Positions 1 to 9,282 of a stretch of DNA of 27,116 nt are shown here, one piece after another; the stretch's first letter is position 1; the number at the start of each line of letters is the position of its first letter. The position numbers were made by a program, and so were the translations under genes. Source of the DNA: an uncultured Planctomycetaceae bacterium (lineage in GTDB: Bacteria; Planctomycetota; Planctomycetia; Planctomycetales; Planctomycetaceae). The notes beneath the pieces were generated by a model, which had not been told where the DNA came from, did not search any database, and saw only the letters and a list, made by a program, of their open reading frames with translations. The stretch covers positions 1 to 27,116 of the forward strand of contig CAIXQV010000965.1 of NCBI GenBank assembly GCA_903921605.1, given 5' to 3'.

Positions 1-1776
1 CGTGTCGGCGATTTCTTTCTGTGATGGCCAGATGTCTTTCAGGTAAACATCCTTGCCGTCAGAGCCCTTGCCCAGTGGCTGAGTCGCCAGGTCGATATCC
101 ACGGTGCCCGCGATTGCATAAGCAACAACCAGCGGAGGACTCGCCAGGTAATTCGCCTTCACGAGCGGGTTGACTCGACCTTCGAAGTTTCGATTACCCG
201 ACAGAACCGCCGCGGCGACCAAGTCACCCGACGTGACGGCCTTGCCAACAGCCTCTGGCAGAGGACCGCTGTTACCGATGCAGGTTGTGCAGCCGTAACC
301 CACAGTCTGGAAGCCAAGTGCATCCAGAGCTTTGTCCAGGCCCGACTTTTCGAAGTACTCTGTGACCACTCGGCTTCCAGGAGCCAGGCTGGTCTTCACC
401 CATGGCTTGCTGGTCAGACCCTTGGCGACGGCGTTGCGAGCCAACAAGCCCGCACCAATCATCACGCTTGGATTGCTTGTGTTCGTGCAACTGGTGATCG
501 CGGCGATGACAACGGCACCGTCGGTGATGCTGCCGTTGCTGCCTTCGACCTTTACGGGAGCTGTCGCGGTGGCCTTGCCGAACGTTGCGCTGCGATCCTT
601 TTCCCAGGATGACAGCATGTCCTTTAGCAGGATGCGGTCCTGAGGACGCTTTGGACCGGCCATCGATGGCACAACGTCACCCAGATCCAGTTTCAGCGTG
701 CTGCTGAAACGCGGTTCTGGTGAATCGGCCGTGCGGAACAATCCCTGAGCCTTGTAGTAGCGTTCGACGAGGTCGATCAGATCTTTCGGGCGGCCAGTGC
801 GTTCCATAAATCGCAGCGTTTCGGCATCGACGGGGAAGAAGCCCATCGTCGCACCGTATTCAGGAGCCATGTTGGCCAGCGTTGCTCGGTCGGCCAAGCT
901 GAGTGCATCAATGCCCGGGCCGTAGAATTCGACGAACTTACCGACGACCTTGTGAGCTCGCAGCATCTGCGTCACGGTCAACACGAGGTCAGTGGCCGTT
1001 GAACCTTCTGGCAGTTGACCCGACAAACGGAAGCCAACAACTTCCGGTGTCAGCATGTAGATCGGCTGACCGAGCATAACGGCTTCGGCTTCGATCCCGC
1101 CCACACCCCAACCAACGACGCCGAGTCCATTGATCATGGTGGTGTGGCTGTCAGTGCCGACGAGACTGTCCGGGTAGGCCACGCCGTCGGTCGTCATGAC
1201 AACAGTCGCGAGGTATTCCAGGTTGACCTGATGCACGATCCCGGTTGCTGGCGGGACTACTCGGAAGTTGTTGAACGCCTTCTGGCCCCATCGCAGGAAC
1301 TGATAGCGTTCCATATTGCGCTCGAATTCAATTTCGACGTTATGCTTCAACGCGAACTTCGATCCGAATTCATCAACCTGCACGCTATGGTCCACGACCA
1401 GGTCACAGGGAACGAGTGGATTGATCTTCTTCGGGTCACCGCCCATTCGCACCATCGCACTTCGTAGAGCGGCGAGGTCAACGACGGCTGGAACACCGGT
1501 AAAGTCCTGCAGGACAACTCGTCCTGGCTTGAACGGAACTTCGACTTCGGCTGGCTTCGCCGCATTCCAGTTAGCGAGGTTATTCACGTCGTCTGCGGTA
1601 ACGATAAAGTTGTCGACATTTCGCAGGCACGCTTCAAGGAGCACTCGGATTGAGAATGGCAGCGTATTGATGTCACCAATGCCGTCTTTGATCAGCTTCG
1701 GAAGGCTGTAGTATTTCACACTGCCAGCGGCGGTTGAAAGAGTGGCTTCGGCACCGAATGGATTGGTGTTGCTCAT
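1..1776 (-). CDS. acnA: Aconitate hydratase A, 5' part of gene (C-terminus outside window)
   Basis: Interconverts citrate and isocitrate through cis-aconitate in the TCA cycle, using a [4Fe-4S] cluster in the cytoplasm. An open frame of 592 codons runs from ATG (reverse complement of 1774-1776) off the left edge without a stop; AcnA proteins are usually about 890-900 residues, so roughly a third is missing. The three cluster-ligand cysteines are visible: Cys430 in '[11 protein letters not shown]' and Cys496/Cys499 in '[10 protein letters not shown]', almost the same positions as in E. coli AcnA. '[21 protein letters not shown]' style substrate-site sequence is present near residues 200-220, and the N-terminus ('YYSLPKL', '[10 protein letters not shown]') is typical of AcnA rather than AcnB. 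The 233 bp upstream of the start, before the next gene on the same strand, hold no clear terminator or promoter that I can see. Identification is firm. Confidence 0.97.
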   Translation of the reverse strand, partial: MSNTNPFGAEATLSTAAGSVKYYSLPKLIKDGIGDINTLPFSIRVLLEACLRNVDNFIVTADDVNNLANWNAAKPAEVEVPFKPGRVVLQDFTGVPAVVDLAALRSAMVRMGGDPKKINPLVPCDLVVDHSVQVDEFGSKFALKHNVEIEFERNMERYQFLRWGQKAFNNFRVVPPATGIVHQVNLEYLATVVMTTDGVAYPDSLVGTDSHTTMINGLGVVGWGVGGIEAEAVMLGQPIYMLTPEVVGFRLSGQLPEGSTATDLVLTVTQMLRAHKVVGKFVEFYGPGIDALSLADRATLANMAPEYGATMGFFPVDAETLRFMERTGRPKDLIDLVERYYKAQGLFRTADSPEPRFSSTLKLDLGDVVPSMAGPKRPQDRILLKDMLSSWEKDRSATFGKATATAPVKVEGSNGSITDGAVVIAAITSCTNTSNPSVMIGAGLLARNAVAKGLTSKPWVKTSLAPGSRVVTEYFEKSGLDKALDALGFQTVGYGCTTCIGNSGPLPEAVGKAVTSGDLVAAAVLSGNRNFEGRVNPLVKANYLASPPLVVAYAIAGTVDIDLATQPLGKGSDGKDVYLKDIWPSQKEIADT

Positions 1777-2009
1777 GAGATAGCTCGGAAGGTTTTAATC
1801 GAGAATTTTGGGGCAGGTTGTATTCGTTTTCGTCGTCGCTGCCGCAATCAAGCGGCCGGACGATTCATTTGTGCGGGAATTGTAGAGAAGTCAGTGGTTC
1901 TCGCAATTGCATCCGGAACCGCCGAGAATTGCCGCGAAGTCTGCGGAAATAGTGGGGATTCCGCGGGCTGATCGGCTGGCCGCTGCATTCCTCGGTGCAG
2001 AAATGGTGA

Positions 2010-3125
2010 TCAGTCGACTCGCCAATGTTTGAGCTGATCTTCATCCAATTCAACGCCGAGGCCGGGGCCATCGGGGATGAATGCAGCGGGTGGTCCGAGA
2101 TTAAGAGACGTCGTGATCAGATCCGCCTCGTGATAAAACGGCCCGATCGTATCGGCTGGAAACGCATCGGTATCGACTTCCGGAAAGGCTGCGGCCACAT
2201 GCAGCATTGCGGCGGTGCCGATACCGAGTTCGAGGTTGCTTCCGATCGTACACCGCAGGCCGGCGGCTCGAGCAATTGCGACGATATCGGCAGTTGCAGA
2301 GATTCCACCATGCTTGCCCGGATAGATGCTGAAGATATCGACGGCGCGATGAGTGGAGAGCAGCCACGCGTCCTGCAGAGTAAAAATGCTTTCATCAGCC
2401 ATGATCGGCGTTGTTGTCTCGTGTCGCAGTTCAGCCATCGCAACATGATCACCGGGCGGAATTGGCTGTTCAGCCAGCAACAGTTTCACATCGGCGAGTT
2501 CACGCAGGCAGTACTTGGCCTGTTGCAACGTCCAGCCACAATTGGAATCGATCGTCAATGGAATGTCGGGACCGCAGACTTCTCGTACCGCGCGGACTCG
2601 AGCGACATCCGAAACTGGATCAATTCCGGTCTTCACTTTGACGCAGGTCACACCGAGAGCCAGATGCTGTTCAGCCATCGCGCGGGAACCTTCGATGTCC
2701 CGAGCCCAGACCACGAGTTTGATTCGCACTTTGTCACGGGCTTTACCACCCAGCAATTGATAGACAGGCAAATTGACAGCCTTGCCTGAGATATCCCACA
2801 TCGCCATCTCGACGGCCGCTTTGGTAAATGGATGCAGCTTCAGCACCGAATCCATTTTGCGGCGAATCTCTGTGATGTTTCGCGGATCCTTGCCAAGCAA
2901 GGCGGGTTCAATGAGTTCCTTCAGCACGGCCAGAGTCGTCGACTGATTCTCCCCGGACCAGAGTTGCGAGACTGTCGCTTCGCCGATCCCAGTGATTCCC
3001 TCGTCGGTGTGAACTCGAACGATCACATAGGGCGAAGTGACATGTTCGCCGTGGGCTGTCTTGGTTGTCATGCCCTTTTTTAAAGGTACACAGACCGGAA
3101 TAGTTTCGATACGAGTGATCTTCAT
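2010..3125 (-). CDS. Enolase-superfamily enzyme, muconate cycloisomerase / dipeptide epimerase-like
   Basis: A 371-residue mandelate racemase / muconate lactonizing enzyme family protein. These enzymes abstract a proton alpha to a carboxylate and stabilise the enolate with Mg2+. Seen here: an N-terminal capping domain (about 1-120), then a barrel with the K-x-K motif (Lys163, Lys165 in 'CVKVKTG'), metal ligands Asp193 ('TIDSN'), Glu219 ('LLAEQP') and Asp244 ('IMADES'), and the opposite-face Lys271 ('PGKHGG'). This KxK...K arrangement places it in the muconate-lactonizing-enzyme subgroup (cycloisomerases, o-succinylbenzoate synthase, N-succinylamino acid racemase, dipeptide epimerases), not the mandelate racemase subgroup, which has a His-Asp dyad. 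Substrate cannot be read from sequence. No menaquinone or aromatic-degradation genes adjoin it. It starts at ATG with AGGA about 9 nt upstream. It lies on the same strand as acnA but 233 bp away, so an operon is uncertain. Confidence 0.92.
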   Translation of the reverse strand: MKITRIETIPVCVPLKKGMTTKTAHGEHVTSPYVIVRVHTDEGITGIGEATVSQLWSGENQSTTLAVLKELIEPALLGKDPRNITEIRRKMDSVLKLHPFTKAAVEMAMWDISGKAVNLPVYQLLGGKARDKVRIKLVVWARDIEGSRAMAEQHLALGVTCVKVKTGIDPVSDVARVRAVREVCGPDIPLTIDSNCGWTLQQAKYCLRELADVKLLLAEQPIPPGDHVAMAELRHETTTPIMADESIFTLQDAWLLSTHRAVDIFSIYPGKHGGISATADIVAIARAAGLRCTIGSNLELGIGTAAMLHVAAAFPEVDTDAFPADTIGPFYHEADLITTSLNLGPPAAFIPDGPGLGVELDEDQLKHWRVD

Positions 3126-3333
3126 GAAGGAAGTCCTGGCAGCGATGGCATGTTGAACCGCGCAGATTCGAATTGCGGATCGGGGAGTGGTGCTCAGAAA
3201 CGGCTAGGTGGGAAAAGCAGTGTATACATCGTTGGCGAGGAATTCAGAAGCGGTCGGACAATTTTCGGGTGACGGAATTTGCAAGGCAGATTGTGAAATT
3301 CAACTGCAAGACCCTGAAGGAACTGTTGTGGGG

Positions 3334-3362
3334 CTGACATTGGTCCACTTGATTGCCATAAT
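3334..3362 (+). promoter_or_regulatory. Candidate sigma70-type promoter for the DUF1552 gene
   Basis: CTGACA (3334-3339), a 17-base spacer, then CATAAT (3357-3362); each hexamer differs from consensus at one position. It sits 69 bases before the GTG start at 3431 on the correct strand, in the 305-bp divergent gap (3126-3430) between the enolase-family gene and the DUF1552 gene. Found by eye; no transcription start is known. I see nothing else I can support in this gap. Confidence 0.4.
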
Positions 3363-3430
3363 CTCTCTCGGTCGAGGAGAATGTTTCTCGGCTGATCCCA
3401 CCTCAGTTTTCTCCTCCCCTGGAGCTTGCC

Positions 3431-4735
3431 GTGACTGCATTCCTGACTTCTCGCCGAACAATGCTTCGAGGCCTTGGCGTTTCCATGGCTTTGCCGTGGA
3501 TGGAATCCTTGCGAGTCTGGGGGCAGGAAGCTGGGACAACAGCGGCTAGCGGCGAGGCCCCGATTCGATTCGGCGTGCTGTTCTCCGGGAACGGCTTTCA
3601 TAAGGATCACTGGTGGGCAAAAGGTTCGGGAGCTGACATGGAACTGGGCAAGGTTCTTGAACCTCTCGCCCCGTTCCGGGAAAAAATGCTTTTCGTCCGT
3701 GGGCTGTACAACGAAGAAGCGTTGAAGGGCAATATCCACAGTTCACAAACTGGCAATCTGCTCAGTGGTGCACCACTGGAAGCGGGCGGCGGGATTCGTA
3801 GTGGAACCAGCATCGATCAGTTGCTGGCGCAGAGTTATGGGCAGACGACGAAAGTACCGAGTCTGGTGCTGGGGTGCGAGAAAGCCAATCCGTCGGTCCA
3901 CAAGAATTACTCGATGCTTTACAGCAGTCATATTTCCTGGAGTTCACCAACCACGCCAACTCCGCTGGAAGTGTACCCTGCTCTTGCATTTGATCGGTTG
4001 TTTAGAGACGAAAGCAGCAAAGGCGACAAGAGCGTTCTCGATGCGGTTCTGGAAGATGCCGGAGACCTGCGACGTTCGATCAGTCTACGGGATCAGCAGA
4101 AGCTTGATGAATATCTCAGCTCCGTTCGCGAAGTGGAACAAAGGATTGCTCGCGCGGGTCAGCGAGGCGAGTTGCAGGGCTGGAAGCCGACTCTGGATAA
4201 GCCGAACATTCCTCGACCCTCCGACGGGATCCCTCAGGACATCGCTGAGCATATGCGGTTGATGTGTGATATTCTGGTACTGGGCTTCCAGACAGACTCA
4301 ACACGTCTGTGCACACTGAAGCTGAACAACGACCATTCGTCGCTGCGATTCCCGAATCTCAATGTCGACTACATGATTCATCACCTGTTGTCGCATCAGG
4401 AATCTGATGACTGGTTGAAAGTGAATCGTTTCTTTATTGAACAGTATGCTTATATCGCAGCAAAACTGGACGCGATCCAGGAAGGTGAGCGAACAGCGTT
4501 GGACAATACAATGCTGATGTACTGCAGCAGCATGCATACCGGCAGCCACGATGCGAACAAACTGCCGGTCGTGATTCTCGGTAAAGGCGGCGGAAAGCTG
4601 GAGACCGGTCGAGTTCTGGATTACCTCGACAAGCCAAACCGCAAGATGTGCAGTCTGTATCTGTCACTCATGGATAAGTTCGGCTTGCAACTGGATCGCT
4701 TCGGTGATTCGACGGAACGGCTGGCGGAGGTTTAG
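3431..4735 (+). CDS. Tat-exported DUF1552 protein
   Basis: A 434-residue protein of the DUF1552 family, abundant in planctomycetes and of unknown function. The N-terminus carries a twin-arginine signal: Arg8-Arg9 in 'TSRRTMLRG', followed by a hydrophobic stretch around residues 15-22, so export in folded form is expected. The start is GTG at 3431, with GGAG at 3421-3424 giving a good spacing; starting here leaves the Tat motif near the N-terminus. Family-like segments include 'FSGNGFHKDHWWAKG' near residue 50 and a C-terminal 'MLMYCSSMHTGSHDANKLPVV' type segment. DUF1552 genes usually sit directly beside a large secreted DUF1587/1592/1588/1585 cytochrome-like gene. Neither neighbour here is one, so this copy is an orphan. 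A candidate promoter lies at 3334-3362. Reaction unknown; family assignment is strong. Confidence 0.93.
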   Translation: MTAFLTSRRTMLRGLGVSMALPWMESLRVWGQEAGTTAASGEAPIRFGVLFSGNGFHKDHWWAKGSGADMELGKVLEPLAPFREKMLFVRGLYNEEALKGNIHSSQTGNLLSGAPLEAGGGIRSGTSIDQLLAQSYGQTTKVPSLVLGCEKANPSVHKNYSMLYSSHISWSSPTTPTPLEVYPALAFDRLFRDESSKGDKSVLDAVLEDAGDLRRSISLRDQQKLDEYLSSVREVEQRIARAGQRGELQGWKPTLDKPNIPRPSDGIPQDIAEHMRLMCDILVLGFQTDSTRLCTLKLNNDHSSLRFPNLNVDYMIHHLLSHQESDDWLKVNRFFIEQYAYIAAKLDAIQEGERTALDNTMLMYCSSMHTGSHDANKLPVVILGKGGGKLETGRVLDYLDKPNRKMCSLYLSLMDKFGLQLDRFGDSTERLAEV

Positions 4736-4820
4736 TGCCAGGCTCTGTTTTAATGGCGATTTGGTCTTCACTTATGCGGCTTCAATGGCTGTTCCGCCAC
4801 ATTGATATGTCGAAAGGTCA

Positions 4821-5786
4821 TCAAGGCAGATCGTGCTGCCAGCCGACGGCATTCATCTGTCTGACTCGGCCATCGGAGTCGTGCATCTGAATTTCTCGAT
4901 CTGCTGTAACTCGACCCACGTGATAGAACGCCATGTTGAATTTGCGTGCTTTCTCCGTCAGCGTGGTCGCATCAGAATCGGCAACGCTGATCAGCAATTC
5001 GAAATCTTCACCGTCAGCTATTGCTGCATTCGCTCGTAATTCATCCGGAAGATTGGTTGGTACATCAGAATGTATCGGGAGTGACTGTGTCTGGATCACT
5101 GCCCCGGTCCCACTGGCCTCCATCATGCGATGCAGATCCATAGAAAGCCCGTCGGACAAATCCATCATGGCATTGACACTCACATGCTCAACAAGCCATT
5201 TGGCAGTTTTTAGCCGAGGCTCGAACGTCAGATGCCGGCCATGGTGAAGGCTGCCGCCTAAAGGCCCCGTGACGAACAGAGAATCTCCGGGCTTTGCGCC
5301 GGAACGCAGGATCGGTCGCTCCCCCATCGGACTTCCGGTGAGGCATACGTTAATGGCGAACGGGCCATTCCAGGAGTTCGTGTCACCGCCAGCCAGAGTA
5401 AAGTCAAACTGATTCGTGAGTGCCTCAATCCCGGAGTAAAGCTCGTCCAGAAACTCACCGCTCGGCATTTTCAGCGTCTTCGGAACCGCGATAGAAACGA
5501 AGGCCGCTGTGGGAAAACAAGCCATAGCGGCCAGGTCACTCAAGTTGACGGCGACGGCTTTCCGGCCAGCCAGACCGGGAGAAATTTTCTCCAGTTCAAA
5601 ATGAACCCCGTCCAGCAGCATGTCCGTCACAACGACTATGCGGTCAGTTGAGTACGCAGACGTTGCAGGCGCCGACATGCGACTGCATTTCAGCACCGCG
5701 CCGTCATCACCGATGCCGACTTCGACCGGCGGCCGAAGCGGAAATCTTCGAGCGAGCCGCCGAATGAAGTCATTCTCCGTTGTCAT
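4821..5786 (-). CDS. thiL: Thiamine-monophosphate kinase
   Basis: Phosphorylates thiamine monophosphate with ATP to make thiamine diphosphate, the last step of cofactor synthesis, in the cytoplasm. The 321-residue product has the ThiL/PurM-like order of motifs: Asp27-Asp28 in 'GIGDDGAVL', 'VVTDMLLDGVHF' (Asp55), 'AVNLSDLAAMA' (79-89), 'LAGGDT' (Asp135), 'VTGPLGGS', 'MMDLSDGLSMDL' (Asp209, Asp212) and 'GEDFELL' near 259-265. The frame is open further upstream to 5930, but that would overlap the end of the RraA-like gene by 122 bp and add residues unlike ThiL. The ATG at 5786 fits the family N-terminus and leaves 22 bp to the upstream gene, so the two probably share an mRNA. A GGAAG lies almost against the ATG, an unusually short spacing. 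No other thiamine genes are in the window. Confidence 0.95.
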   Translation of the reverse strand: MTTENDFIRRLARRFPLRPPVEVGIGDDGAVLKCSRMSAPATSAYSTDRIVVVTDMLLDGVHFELEKISPGLAGRKAVAVNLSDLAAMACFPTAAFVSIAVPKTLKMPSGEFLDELYSGIEALTNQFDFTLAGGDTNSWNGPFAINVCLTGSPMGERPILRSGAKPGDSLFVTGPLGGSLHHGRHLTFEPRLKTAKWLVEHVSVNAMMDLSDGLSMDLHRMMEASGTGAVIQTQSLPIHSDVPTNLPDELRANAAIADGEDFELLISVADSDATTLTEKARKFNMAFYHVGRVTADREIQMHDSDGRVRQMNAVGWQHDLP

Positions 5787-5808
5787 CTTCCGGTACCTGA
5801 TTCCAAGC

Positions 5809-6567
5809 TTACCATTCCCCGGATCGCTGGAATTTCTCTTTCGCGTTATGGGCAAATTTTCGTGAAGCCGCAGCCATGTTCTCGAGGATCTGATCGTAAC
5901 TGAGACCGACCGTATTGCGTGCGGCATCAATCACCGTTTCGCATTCGTTCGTATCCATGAACCGAGCCGCCTCCAGTAGTTGCGGTTGCTCATCTGGTGT
6001 CACGACCAGAAATCCATGCTTATCTGCGTGGATCAGATCTCCGGGAGAAACCTTTCTGCCGAAGACCTCCACATCGCAATTAAATTCAACGGCCTGAACG
6101 GCCGCGTGGCCCACGCACAATCGTCGAGCAATCGCCTTCAGCCCGGCGTTCGTCATTTCATCGACATCACGAATTGCACCGTCGGTGATCGTGCCGACAC
6201 AGCCCAGGGACTTATGAACATTGGCGTTCACCTCACCCCAGAATGAACCAATCACGCGTGGCTTGTCCAGATCCTGAATGACGATGATCTTGGGGCCGGG
6301 CACGCTGGCCAGATAACGTCGATACTCCGCATTGGCGTTAGGTTTTGTCTTCTTGTGTTCCGGATTGCTGGGCTCAATCTTTAATGTGACGGCATACCCA
6401 ACCATAGGCCCCATCTGTGGCATAAAATCGCGGGTTTCTTCCAGATTAAACGCGTCAGCGCAGTTGTCGCGTTTTGTGATTTGTTCCCAGCCGTTGTAGA
6501 TGGTCGGTGTGTTCCATCGCTTCAACTGCAGCAGATCGGAGTGACTAAGTATTCGCGGCGTGTTCAT
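5809..6567 (-). CDS. RraA-like aldolase/decarboxylase family protein
   Basis: A 252-residue member of the RraA / HMG-CHA aldolase fold (formerly mislabelled 'dimethylmenaquinone methyltransferase'). Members are class II pyruvate aldolases or oxaloacetate decarboxylases, or act as RNase E regulators. The core signature is visible: 'GSFWGEV' (Gly111-Glu112), 'GCVGTITDGAIRD' with Arg133-Asp134 matching the substrate/metal-binding Arg-Asp of HMG aldolase, and 'SPGDLIHADKHGFLVV' near 174-189. It is longer than E. coli RraA (about 160 residues), with an N-terminal extension (1-50) and a helical C-terminal tail after residue 200. That favours an enzymatic aldolase over an RNase E inhibitor, though substrate is unknown. 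It lies just upstream of thiL (22 bp gap, same strand), with no known pathway link. Confidence 0.91.
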   Translation of the reverse strand: MNTPRILSHSDLLQLKRWNTPTIYNGWEQITKRDNCADAFNLEETRDFMPQMGPMVGYAVTLKIEPSNPEHKKTKPNANAEYRRYLASVPGPKIIVIQDLDKPRVIGSFWGEVNANVHKSLGCVGTITDGAIRDVDEMTNAGLKAIARRLCVGHAAVQAVEFNCDVEVFGRKVSPGDLIHADKHGFLVVTPDEQPQLLEAARFMDTNECETVIDAARNTVGLSYDQILENMAAASRKFAHNAKEKFQRSGEW

Positions 6568-6741
6568 GAAAAACTGGTTTCAGAAAAAGTGGTTGGGTTC
6601 GCTCTGACACTGGAAGTTTGTCGGAAGTCTAACGACTTGCAAAGGCTTCCGGCAACGATGCCGCAGGGTCAGTCGCCGGGGAGGCCATGTGAGATAGTTC
6701 CGCAAGCTGCCCTGACTCTCCGCGACGACTCACTCGGAAAG

Positions 6742-8877
6742 TCAATGTTTTCGTTTCAGGATGATAAACAGACCGTCGGTTGCATCGGGAAGAACTTCCC
6801 ACTTTTCGGGTTCGACCTGCAATTCCCGAATGTCGGCAAGAGAACGAACTTCGCTATAAGGATGGCTGGTGTCGAGAACGATGTAGTCAGTGTCTGCAGG
6901 CACTCCAGGCTGATAATTGTTGACCGCTCGGAGATAACCACTGTAGTCATAAGATCGTTCGAAATGAGTAAACCGCGTATGAGCATAATCCGTGGAAGCG
7001 ACTCGCGCGGTCGCTGGAATCTGTGCGATCACTTTTTCGAATTCAGCAGATCGTGGTCCGGGAACATACAAGTTCCTCCAGCCATAAGAAGATTCTCCCG
7101 ACCAGAAGTTTGCTCCCATCGGCATCATTGATCCTGTGACCGATGTCAGCAGTGCACATAGAAATGCGAATCTAGCCCAGTGAATGCTGCGATGGTTTTG
7201 TGAAAGCCCTGCGGCTGCCGCCCAAAGCAGTACGGGCAGAAGTGGTGCGTGAAAATGATGATACGGGATAGGAGGTATCTGCGCAGCCATTTCGGCCGTA
7301 CTGCCTCCTGCTGCAGAGCCGGATTCATTGCCGAGCTGAATCAAACTCAGCATCACAAATGTTGGCACACCGGCCAGCAGATAAACAGGACGTCGCCAGA
7401 CCAGTCCTCCCAGGGGAATCGTCAGCATGACAAGATATGTCAGTGTGCGAAAACTGAAGAAGATACCCAGCACTTTGCTCGGTTCACGTAACGCCGTGCG
7501 TACGAGATCACCGGGGCTGCTGCCAAGATCCCCAAAATATCGGCTATAGTGGACATGAGCGCCATCTCGAAATGCTGGAATGATGACCAGCACGGCCAGC
7601 AGAACATAGATGATCGAGAACAACAATACTCCGAGAGACCACTTTGAAAACAGTGTGAGCTGTTTCTCGGGATCTCTCGCCGAGTTTTCACTCGAGACTC
7701 CCGTTCTGGCTTGCCATTGGCAAAGAAACAGCACCAGTCCGATGGAGCCAACGACCAGCGAGAAGTCTTCCTGAGTTGATAACGCGATCAGGAAGAACAG
7801 CGAAGATCGCCATAACTTGCGTCGTTCAGCGAAATCAATGCCCCAGAACAGAAACGGCATTCCATAACAGCTTGGTCGCAATGTTTTGAGATCAATCGCA
7901 ATGTCCAGATAGTGCATGGGGAAGAACAAAAGCCAACCCAAAGCAAGCCACATCGCAGCTCGCGAACTTCCGGAATGTCTACGTGCAATTGAGAAGACTG
8001 GAATTGCGCAAATGGCCAGCGAGAATGAAGCACAAGCCTCCATCGTCAGGTAGGACGGAAACAGCATGTGCAGCGGAAGCAACAGCAGATGGATCACCTG
8101 AATGTGCTCGCCCAGAAATAATCCCTGATCGAGATAACTGCGGAAGCCTTTGCCATGCCAGACGTTCCAAAGATGTTCCTCGTACATCGCCGAATCGCCA
8201 TGTGGAACAAGAAGACCTGCATAGAGTCGTTCGTTCATCCAGAAAGACATGGCCTCCCAGACGAATATTGCAATGATGACGATAGCAAGTTCCATGCGGC
8301 CAAAGCCTGCAGTGGCAGACTCAGGGTTGATTGCTGACGTGTCAGAAATCTGACTGAGCCACTCATTCAGAATGCTCGCCAGAATCAGAGTCAACGCATA
8401 AGGCGTAGTCGTGGCAACAAACGCGATGAATGATATCTGGCTGACGAGCGGAGCGGCAAACCAAACGGCAAGCCAGACACCTGAAAACAATCCTGGCCGT
8501 GCGATCGCTGCAGCACGCGACGAGAACGAAAGTGAACGAAAACTTGCCTTCGATTTCGCCTCAACTTGTGCCGCGTTCGTTTGCCGCTTCGAGGATGCTA
8601 ACCAGTGCGACAGGATTGTAATTCCAAGCAGAGCACCTGTGACTCGCAGGAAGACCGAAGCCGCTGGCAGATTAGTTTGTGAAACTCCACTGACAGATTT
8701 CGTGGTGTCTCCACCAAGGCAGGAAATGAAGAACTCGTGAATGTCATTCGGCCAAAACACCAGTGACAGGTTCGCGTCGCTCATGACCGTAAAGATCATG
8801 CCGGACAGCAGGAGGCTGCCGAGCAGAAAAAGTCCCCAGGAGACGAGCCCCGAGCGTGATTTATGAATGGTAGACAT
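6742..8877 (-). CDS. DUF2079 polytopic membrane protein
   Basis: A 711-residue integral membrane protein with many hydrophobic spans, the first at about residues 14-32. The segment near 240-300 ('MYEEHLWNVWHGKGF', 'LGEHIQVIHLLLLPLHML') matches the DUF2079 pattern, in which an aromatic/acidic 'WN...G' motif precedes a conserved His in the first large loop. The family resembles GT-C/dolichyl-phosphate mannosyltransferase-like membrane proteins, so a lipid-linked sugar transfer role is possible, but none has been read directly from this sequence. The C-terminal 150 residues form a non-membrane domain with 'VASTDYAHTRF' and 'DYIVLDTSHPY', commonly seen in this family. Starts at ATG 8877 with no strong ribosome-binding site. 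It is separated by 174 bp from the RraA-like gene downstream on the same strand. Confidence 0.88.
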   Translation of the reverse strand: MSTIHKSRSGLVSWGLFLLGSLLLSGMIFTVMSDANLSLVFWPNDIHEFFISCLGGDTTKSVSGVSQTNLPAASVFLRVTGALLGITILSHWLASSKRQTNAAQVEAKSKASFRSLSFSSRAAAIARPGLFSGVWLAVWFAAPLVSQISFIAFVATTTPYALTLILASILNEWLSQISDTSAINPESATAGFGRMELAIVIIAIFVWEAMSFWMNERLYAGLLVPHGDSAMYEEHLWNVWHGKGFRSYLDQGLFLGEHIQVIHLLLLPLHMLFPSYLTMEACASFSLAICAIPVFSIARRHSGSSRAAMWLALGWLLFFPMHYLDIAIDLKTLRPSCYGMPFLFWGIDFAERRKLWRSSLFFLIALSTQEDFSLVVGSIGLVLFLCQWQARTGVSSENSARDPEKQLTLFSKWSLGVLLFSIIYVLLAVLVIIPAFRDGAHVHYSRYFGDLGSSPGDLVRTALREPSKVLGIFFSFRTLTYLVMLTIPLGGLVWRRPVYLLAGVPTFVMLSLIQLGNESGSAAGGSTAEMAAQIPPIPYHHFHAPLLPVLLWAAAAGLSQNHRSIHWARFAFLCALLTSVTGSMMPMGANFWSGESSYGWRNLYVPGPRSAEFEKVIAQIPATARVASTDYAHTRFTHFERSYDYSGYLRAVNNYQPGVPADTDYIVLDTSHPYSEVRSLADIRELQVEPEKWEVLPDATDGLFIILKRKH

Positions 8878-9282
8878 ACGAAATCAGGTTGGCACAAAAT
8901 GAGCAAGTCACGCGGGCGGTCTGGAGATTTCATCGTTTACCGCCCAGCAGTAGACGCTGGCTTTTTTGCTGCAGGCTTTCGTGGGGCCGTCCCCTGCAGC
9001 CAGGCCGGAAACAAAAACGCGGAATCAAGAGACGGTCTATTCCCGGGAATCCTGGCAGAAACCGCTGCGAGAACGTACGTCGGCGGACTTTTTGTCGGGA
9101 AAAGAAAGTCTGAAGTTTCGCAGGTCTCCCAGACTTCCCAGCATGTCGAAAGAACCTATTGACCGGATTTTCGAGAACTGTGACCCTACCGGCCCCGTCA
9201 TTTTCATCTGTTACAGCGTTCAGAATGCGTTTCAGCGCAAGCCGCGAAAGCTCCTTGAGAGCATTGTTGCGGCTCAGGCTGA
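8878..9282. other. Divergent intergenic region with one imperfect inverted repeat
   Basis: 405 bp between the DUF2079 gene (minus) and the hydrolase gene (plus), so it should hold both promoters, but I cannot point to a convincing -35/-10 pair. At 8957-9003 an inverted repeat CTGGC..CTGCAGG / CCTGCAGCCAG encloses about 17 nt, with a TTTTTTG bulge inside the left arm. Short open frames across this region (for example 8966-9292 plus) show no recognisable protein and no ribosome-binding site. Confidence 0.5.

Noticed and set aside
2025..2789. 254-codon plus-strand open frame
   Set aside because: Antisense to the enolase-family gene, whose catalytic residues are all intact; the plus-strand product has no recognisable domain.
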